NCBI GenBank assembly: GCA_013396915.1
Contig: VWZL01000813.1
Location: forward strand, 155,043 to 219,042
DNA length: 64,000 nucleotides
Reading direction: 5' to 3'
Source of the DNA: Stercorarius parasiticus
Lineage: Eukaryota > Chordata > Aves > Charadriiformes > Stercorariidae
In this document: piece after piece, positions 49,901-58,900 of the stretch
Layout: each line of letters opens with the position of its first letter
Numbering within the stretch: the first letter of the stretch is position 1
Notes under the pieces: generated by a model
What the model was told of the DNA's origin: nothing
Databases searched by the model: none
What the model saw: only the letters and a program-made list of their open reading frames with translations
Translations under genes and position numbers: made by a program

Positions 49901-52900
49901 TTCAAATATCCAGTGTGATATTGGTTTAGGTTGAAGAAATCACACCCAAATGTAATATACATAATGAGCTATCTTGGGTTGCTTCAAAGGGAGGAGTGTT
50001 ATGCATGAAGAACCAGTTTCTTTTTGTGATTTATATTTGCTTTGTCAATAACTACTTTGTTAGATTTCAGTTGAATGGCTTGTTGTAAAATGCTCTTTTT
50101 ATTTCTATATAATCAGTGAAAACGTTACTTTGGTTTACATTGCTTCATAAAATTGCTTTATGTACTATATAAAAGATGTACATTGATTTGGAAGAATCAG
50201 TGTTTACATGAACTCAATAATACAAGATTTACAGTTTTCTTGTGCATAGCTATCTCTTAGAAGTCTTTATTTTCAAATGTTCATGCTCAGCTGAAATGTT
50301 TTGGTGTTCTAATTATAAATTAAACAAATGTGTAATTCCAAGATACTAATTTGTTTCAATTTTACATTGTATTTTTAGTTAACTTAAATAATTTTCTTTT
50401 TCTTTTATTGTTGTGATCTGTTGTCTGTTTTGTCTGTTGCATGTCCAGGGTTCTAAGGTTAGTATTGCTGCTGTAAGTTTCAGTTTTATGCATTTTTAAA
50501 AATATCTTATTTTTGATCATTTAATATTTTGGCTTTTTTATTATTATTATTTTCCTCTATCATACAGCAGGATGTGACTGGAAATATATTGGGTGTAATC
50601 ATTAACTTTTTCTAACATGTTTCCCTTGAGTAACTTAATGCATTGTCAAGTATGATGCTTACTGTTAGCTACCAGACTGAATGTAGGCAGGTCTGTGAGC
50701 TAATTTAAGTTATAAATGTGGTTGTTAACAGAGAATCTACTTAGGCCCTGAATGTGTTAATTGTATGGGAGACTTGTTACTGCTCTTACAGTACACCGTG
50801 TGGTCATGAAATGGTGATCAGTTCACTTTTTAAAGAATTTTTGAGCTACACGTATCTAAAATATTACTAATACCTGAAGGCAGGTTGATCAACAGAGCTT
50901 ATTTTAAATGTTATTAGAGTATCAATGTGCTGTATTTAATAAGTAGAACTGATGGTAAGTTTTACTGTAAAAAAGCTGTCAGTCTTTTTTTTTTTTTCTT
51001 CCATCCAGCAGAATTTTAGGGGAGATTTGTAAAACAATATAGGTTTTATTTTTTTTTAATTCAAAGTTTGTAAAAAATACACTAAGGTCTTATATAAAAT
51101 GAATTTATTACCTAACTTGCAAAAAAAAAAAAAAAAGAAATAGATATTCTGAGAAGGTTTAAGACTATGATTGATGCAATACAGTTGAAGCTTGAGAAAA
51201 ATCAACAGCGGGCAGTCAATTGGCCGCTCGCAAGCCTGATGTTCTTTCGAGCATGAGTTCAAAGTTCAAGTTTCTATAACCACTATGAGTTTTTCTAGCA
51301 GACTGTTATGGCTATAGATTTTTGCAAATATATTTTCTCTGGATGAGCACTCTCAAAAATGATGTTCCAGTCTGTTATAAAAAAATGGCAACTTATTTTT
51401 CCAAACAGTAGGAACACAGCACACACCAAGCGGGTGAGACCTGGCTTAAGGAGATAGGCTGGAAATCATTCTTCTGAGAGTTGTCGTTTTACCATTTTTC
51501 TGATATTATTGGGCAGAGCAGAGAGATGACAGCCCTTCCCAAATCACTCACGTAACCAACATGTTAAATCCTTAAAAGAAATTAAATGAAGTGGTATCTA
51601 TCATTGTGGTGACACATGCCACATTATATCCTTCATCTTTCAAAACAGTTGTTTCCTTAATACTGTTTGGCACAGTTTGCACTCTTGTAATTATGGATGT
51701 AAAATATTCTAAAAAGTGACTCATGACTGAGGATACTAATTTTTTAGAAATATGGAATAAAGGATTTTTTTTTTCTGTATTTCTTTTTCTTTGGAAGAAA
51801 GTGGCTTAATAGCACAAAATATTTTGAATTTTGAATTTTTTTTTTATAGGTACTTCTAAGCAAATGAATAAAAATAAACAAACGCAACAGAAATAGTACT
51901 TTTCAAAGGGACCAATCAATATTGACAATCAATAAGAATCAATCGTCTATAAGCAATTTTAAAAATAGTCTTTAGGCGTATAAATGTGGACAGATTTAAG
52001 TACTTAATCCCATTTTCAATTTTTCTTAGGTCCAGAGGTAAAGGTGTTTAAACAGATATTATTTTTTTTTAATTAAACTTACTCTTTCCTCACTTATCTG
52101 CACTGTTAGACACCTGAATGCATTTGAAAACATGACTCTGGACATCTAAGTCCAGATGCCTAAAGTTGGTTTGTTTTGGGTTTTTTTGAGAAAAATCTCT
52201 AAGTCTTTTTTTTTTTTTTTTTGGAGAACAACATGACCCCCTTTTAGATTTCAGAAATATTGACCTCATTCAGCATTTTTCTCTGGATTCCCGTTAAGGA
52301 GAGTCCAACCCTACATTAGGAAAGAAATGGCCATTTTCTGGGAAATACATGGCGCGCAGCTCACAACTTGTCACATTATTACTTGCCCCCTGTTGCTGTC
52401 ATTAGGGAGTAAACATACTCTCTTCTGATCCCCAGGAGAATTGGACTCTGTCAGGTTCCTATGTGGTGTAAGCATTCCCAGGGAGAACCAATTTGTGGAA
52501 ACAGGGCAAAACTGGTTTTTCCAACTCCACTGCTCACATTTACTTGTTTATCTAAAGGAACGTAAAAGCTATGCAGACAGTAATTACTTTCTTCTGTTAC
52601 CTGTCAGTTTACTTAGGCTATGGAAGAATGTAAGCACCCTTGTATACCATGCATTGTTTTACTGTCTGGCCACACTTTGTCTTTATGTAATTGCTAATAA
52701 CTTTCTCATTTATATTAGAGTTTTTCTCGTCTATTACAGCATGTAAATGTAAATGATTTTCTCACTCTTCATGCTGTCTTGCTTTGAATTTCACTCACAG
52801 TTTATGTTAATGCTAATAGTAGAAGATTTTTAAATAACTTTTCAATGTAGTTGTCATTAGGCATAACAATTTAGATTTCTGTGTGTATGTGCTGTCTTTA

Positions 52901-55900
52901 TATTTCAGTTGTGTTCAAAATGTTTAATTCAATTATCTCCTTTTAAAGACTGAATTGGAAAATATTGAAGTGACACAAGGAATGTCAGCAGAGACAGCAG
53001 TAACTTTTCTCAGCCGTCTGATGGCAATGGTTGATGTACTAGTATTTGCCAGTTCTCTAAATTTTAGTGAGATTGAAGCTGAAAAAAACATGTCTTCTGG
53101 AGGTCTAATGCGACAGTGCCTAAGGCTTGGTAAGTCAGCAGACAGTATGTATTAAATAATTACTTACAGATCAATGAGCTACAGATGGATCAAATAGTGA
53201 CACATATAGGAAAGGACTTGTACTGACTATGATGTGATAAAATAAAAATCCCATTTATTATTGATTCGGTACAGTTTTAAGGTTGATTCAGTTTGGGCAC
53301 AACAATAAGCTAAAATAACATGTCTGAAATTGTTCTTTGATATGTATTTCAAGTTGTATATATTTGAGGAGAGTAAAACTATGTAATATAGTAATTAAAT
53401 AGAGGATTTTTTTTTCTTAAAACTGCTTTGCTACCTGCATGTTGCAGGTTTCCTTATCCAAGTCTCCACGGATTTGGATGACTACTTATAGTCTATGTAA
53501 CACTAAAAGCATGGGATGCGTGGACAGACTCTGTAGACATTAATATGTTGCAACAGTCTGGCACCTATCTTCACTATTTACTGTTTGCTATATACTGTTA
53601 GAATTAATTTAGGAAACGTAAAAAATTATGAATAATTCAAGCTGTTCTATGCAAACTATTTCACTTTATCCTTGTGAACATTAAATTTTGACTGTCATCT
53701 GGCATGATGCCGTTTTGCTAATGTTATGTCCCACATACATTTCATCTTTCAAATGATGAATAATTTTTGTACTCAGATCTTGTCCTGTTATTATTCATAC
53801 CACTTATTAGGTCATTGACAATTATACTGCTCCTGGTATAAAACTTGTGGTGTATTCTGAATGATCAACTTTCATCAAATTCTAAATTACCATCTACTAT
53901 TTTTTTTCCATTCTAGCTGTACATAGGTACTTTCAGATTTTAGTGTTGATAACCGATCAATAACATATGAGATATGAAAGCTTCAGTTCAAGGACTAGTA
54001 ATTTTCAGATTTTAATATAGTGATATAGCAGTTATATAAAACATTTAGTTGTTCAACTGAAGAACGAAATTAATAAGGCACCATAATGTTTTCTTAGTAA
54101 CAATGCAGAGTCTAATATGAAAACTATGTCGCACTTGCTATTTGAGCATGGTTATTGACATATCAGTCTAGATGTACAGACTGCTAATTGGTGTTCTGAA
54201 TATAATATAGAGAAAATATTCTAATCTGTAGCATTTTCATAACTTCTTTTTAGTTTGTTGTGTGGCTGTGAGAAACTGCTTAGAATGTCGGCAAAGGCAG
54301 AGAGAGAGAGTGACCAAGACGTCATTAATCAGCGGTAAAACTCAAGAAGCTCTTCAGGGTGTAACTGCATCAGCGGCAACCAAGGTAACTCAGTCTGCAA
54401 TTACCAACAGCAATCACAAGTTTGTACCAGGATCAGAAAATAATTGTAACTGCTTCTCAAACATTTGGCAAAAGCTTAGGTTTTTGTTATTCTGGTGTAG
54501 GGTAAAAGTACATATGGGGGTTTATCTGAAACAAGAAAAACGTTAGTGCGGTAGTATGACTTAGCGCAATTTTAAACAGCTTTTTCACTCTTGCTTGGTT
54601 TACTTAAAGAGCAAGTTCCCTTACTCACATCTGTCATAAATACCTGCATAGCTTTTTTAATCTGTCGGGGCACTTGCAGTTTTGATGAAATCCTGCAATC
54701 ACATATTTGTTGGTAGAACATCTGAGTCCTAGTGACTTCAACAGACCTTTGCATGCATTAGACATCAGTATTTTCTGTTTAAAGTTGTTTAATATTCAAT
54801 TACAGATTAATTTTTCCAGTTTCATTAATTCATTGTTCATTTTTTTCTTTTTTTTAAACTTGTTTACAGCTTTAAGATTTTGGGAGTGCTGAAACTAAAA
54901 TCTCAAAGAATTTAGCACAGTCCGTGACTAAAATGCAGCACTTTGTATGATGTAAAGGATTCTACTATATTTTCATTACTAAATTCAGTGGGTTTTCTTC
55001 TCTAAAGACTTTTTCAGATAGCATTTAAAAACTCATCTCCTTTCACAATATTACTTCATTAAATCTCACAAAAACATTACATTTCTCCACGTGTACGCAT
55101 TCAGTGCAAATCAAATCAGTATAAGGAGACTTTTAGATGTTTAAGCATCATTTGTAATACATCATCATTTTTTATAGGAAGCATACTACTCTATGCTTTT
55201 GTAATAATAGCAGTTATTCTGTACATAGTCTGTAATAATTCTCAGAAAAATGAACATAAACTGATTTTAAAAAATATTTCTGTGCATAGTTTTTAAATTT
55301 AACACACATATGAGAAATAATTTATTGTACTGCTATGAAACAACTGTAATCTGAAATAACCTTTTGTGTGCAAATTATTATCTTAACTCTGGGAAGAGAC
55401 ACAGTTCTGAGGTACTGGGAAGATCTAACAACTTATATCTAAATAGTATTAAGACAATAATTTAAAACATGGCTTTATTTCTAGAACCCTTGTCTGAGTA
55501 TTGTGTTGGAAGTATATTGGTAGTAAAAAAGCGTCTAAGATTCATGCAATATGTAAAAAAGGTGTCAAATTAAGGTTCTAACAGAAATGCTTTGATATTT
55601 GGGGGGAAAAAAATCTCACTACTTTTTATTTTTAGACTCCCCTTGAAAATGTCCCTGGCAATCTTTCTCCTATAAAAGACCCTGATAGGCTTCTTCAGGA
55701 TGTTGATATTAATCGTCTACGAGCAGTTGTTTTTCGTGATGTGGTGAGTAATATGTGCTGTAATTCTTTCTTCTGCAAATCATCACTTATATTTTGAAAG
55801 AGATTTTGATTGTACCGGAATTAAAAATATCCTTCATGTGTTGCGCTTAGTATATTATCTGCAAACCATCTGCTCATGGCTTTTTAACTACCAGCCATTT

Positions 55901-58900
55901 TCTGTACTTTAAAATCATACTGGTAAGCTATTTGAGATTAATAGCTGTGTCTAACAGTCAGACTGGATCTCATATTAGCCAAATAATCACAGCCAGAAAA
56001 AATCAGTTATGACCTCTGTTGATTAAAACTGTGTTACTAAAGGTGTCAGCTATTTGTCCACCCAGGGTAGGAGAAAGAATCATTATATGTATTACAAAAC
56101 TGCAGCAAATGATTTATAAAGATAATTTTTACTTCTGCTGAACATATATATACACGCATATGCTGTATATAAATACATATAAAAATGCTTTTCAGATCTG
56201 TCTGCAACTTTTTTTAGCATAAAACTGCACCGCAATGGGTTTGTTTTTGAAAGTAGTGCAATAGGAAGTATTATTATATATACACAAATAGATATGTTAT
56301 GTTTAAACTTTTCCAACCTTAGTTCAAGTGGATTGAAGTGAAGACTGAGGTTAGAAATAGCTGTAAAAAGAAGAAAGTAGAACTTGTCACAAAAAAAATT
56401 GTTGGAATGACCTGATTGTCTTGAAGGGGCAAGGTTGAATTTGGGTGGAGATCTTCTGTCAGCTATCCTTTTCTTAACGAGAGAAGGAAATAGGGGAAAT
56501 ATAGTTTCTGGCATTTCTATACAAAAACTTAATAAGAGGACTTTTAGTTATTTTAAGAATTGCAAAGGCATGCAGCCAAATTAACACCAAAAAACATGTA
56601 AAGCAAGCACTGGATTTGTAATAGAAAATGCTTACATGTGGAATTGAGACAAGGTGAAACCACTATAGGAGTAGATAGAGGATGAAGTCTTAATTCTATC
56701 ATGTGGGTTTTACACCGTAACAATAATAAAAGACATTTCAGTTGAATTACAGCAACTTAAGCTCAATCAGGGTGATACCTAAGGCATAGGTGATAGTTGC
56801 CTTAGAACAGCACACTATGTGGGGTGGGAGGAAAAGATGACAGTGGAGTTACTGTGGTCCTGGCGTTTACTTAAATCAGAGTCGTGGAAAACTAGGATTG
56901 CTGCTGACAATCCTGTTGAAGGAGAAATCAGAATGTGAGAGCTGGGATTTGTTAGTGGAATAATATCATAGAATCATAGAATCTGTTAGGTTGGAAGGGA
57001 CCTTTAAAGGTCACCTAGTCCAGCCACCCTGCAGTAAGCAGGGACATCTTCAACTAGACCAGGTTGCTCAGAGCCTCATCAAGCCTGGCCTTGAATGTCT
57101 CCAGGGATGGGGCCTCCACCACCTCTCTGGGCAACCTGTTCCAGTGTCTCCCCACCCTCATTGTAAAGAACTTCTTCCTAATCTAATAGTCTAATCTAAA
57201 TTAGTCTAATCTAAACCTACCCTGACCCTCCTGCTTTTACACGTTACCAAGAAGCTGTTACACTTGCTATCCACTGTTGTCTAGAAAAGCATCAGTGAGC
57301 TTAGTTTTCCCTCTCAGCAGTAGTACCCCTTACCTTCTTGTGGCAGGAGTTTTCAGAATCTTATCCTTGAGGTAGCAAAAAGTCAATTGGCCTTGCTGTT
57401 GGGAAGCCTTGAAAGCACTCTCAGAGCAGAGTCAGGCCTCTGTTCTGAAAAGCCCATTGACTCCGCAGTCCCAGAGATTTGTGTAGTGGCCAAATTACCT
57501 GTAAAATTCAGTACTTCATACATGCTGTGTGCATAGCACTGCACTGAAAATACATTAATTCTTCTAGATAATCCATTTGCTACTATGCTAGCAGAGATAA
57601 TCTTTCAGAAAGGTATTCTTTATTAAGCCTTGTGATGATCTTTTGTGAAAATTTTATGGAAATGTCCAATATTATAAGTCTGTTACTTTTTCTCCAACAC
57701 AGGACGACAGCAAACAGGCTCAGTTCTTGGCTTTGGCGGTAGTCTATTTTATTTCCGTTCTGATGGTCTCCAAATACCGCGATATACTAGAACCACAACG
57801 AGAAACTGCAAGGTCTGGGAGCCAGGCAGGTAGAAATATCAGACAAGAAATAAATTCACCAACAAGTACAGGTACATTTGTTTTCTTCGAATGTTATTTG
57901 ACTTTTTTTGTAGAAGAATATTTTTAGTGAGTAGCTTAAGATCCTAATAGGAAATTACTTGCTACTTTCTTCCTCTATAATCATTCGGTTCTTTAACATA
58001 CATTGGCAGATTTCAGTTATTCTGTATATTTGCTCATAGGGTATTAACTAATTTTCATTGCATATTGCTTTTTTATGCCTTTTTTTCTTTAATTTGAAAA
58101 TAATTAAAAAGAAGCAGGGTGCCTGATGGAGTTAAAACTGTAGAGTACAAGATAGTTGATCAGCACAACTTCCTGAATCTGCTATTTGTTAGCAAGAACA
58201 GATATCTTTAACTCTATACTATGAAATGTATAAACAGCAAACACAGCTGTTTGCCCATGTGAACTCCTTTTGTTGGAATGAGGAGGTTTTTGCAGGGGTA
58301 GTGGTGGAGTATTTTCTTGGAGTCCTGCTGTGTTGGTGCCTGCATTTAATAGCCTATGGAAGCAATATAATAAAAAGGAAGCCTTTCTATTGCCGTCTTT
58401 GACTGAACTGTTTGTGATTTTTATTAGTAGTAGTGGTTTTTACTAGCATGTGTTTTTCAGCCTGTGAGGGAAGGAGCCTGTTAGCTGTCAGAAGCCGTCA
58501 GAAATTAGGGATGCAAACTCTACCCCACTTTGTTTCAAGTATTTTACACTGTCAGTTCAGTAGGTTTTTTCAAGTCTGATTGGATTGGTTATAACTTTAT
58601 CTTCTGTGTTAAAAGAGCTGAAAACAGTAACTGAATTTGTCCATGAAGCTCTTTATGTATGTTTTTTTTTCTTGTATTGATTTTTAATTAATTTCTTCAT
58701 TTATGGAGTTGCTAATTTTCATTCTTCGTAGAATTTATCTTCCAATTTGTGTCATATTTACATTTAGTCATTATTTTCTGATTCATCATGATGTTTTAAT
58801 TTACTACTTATACATAATTTTTAAAGTCCATGTGCTGGTAGGCTTTCCGCTTTAAATATACTACATGAATGTAGTCAATTATGAGAAATCTTCATTTTTT

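Larger units (their letters stand above)
44197..50448 (+). other. NBEA intron (6.25 kb)
   Basis: It contains an antisense CR1 (46611-46822), a sense CR1 tail (46876-46932) and an ancient antisense CR1 (about 47010-47655). The rest is AT-rich unique sequence, ending in the long polypyrimidine tract before the microexon. Confidence 0.85.
55744..57702 (+). other. NBEA intron (2 kb)
   Basis: It contains an antisense CR1 at 56963-57235. The minus-strand open frame at 56092-56514 has no recognisable similarity. Confidence 0.9.

Noticed and set aside
56092..56514. 140-codon minus-strand open frame
   Set aside because: Intronic, low-complexity composition, nothing recognisable.
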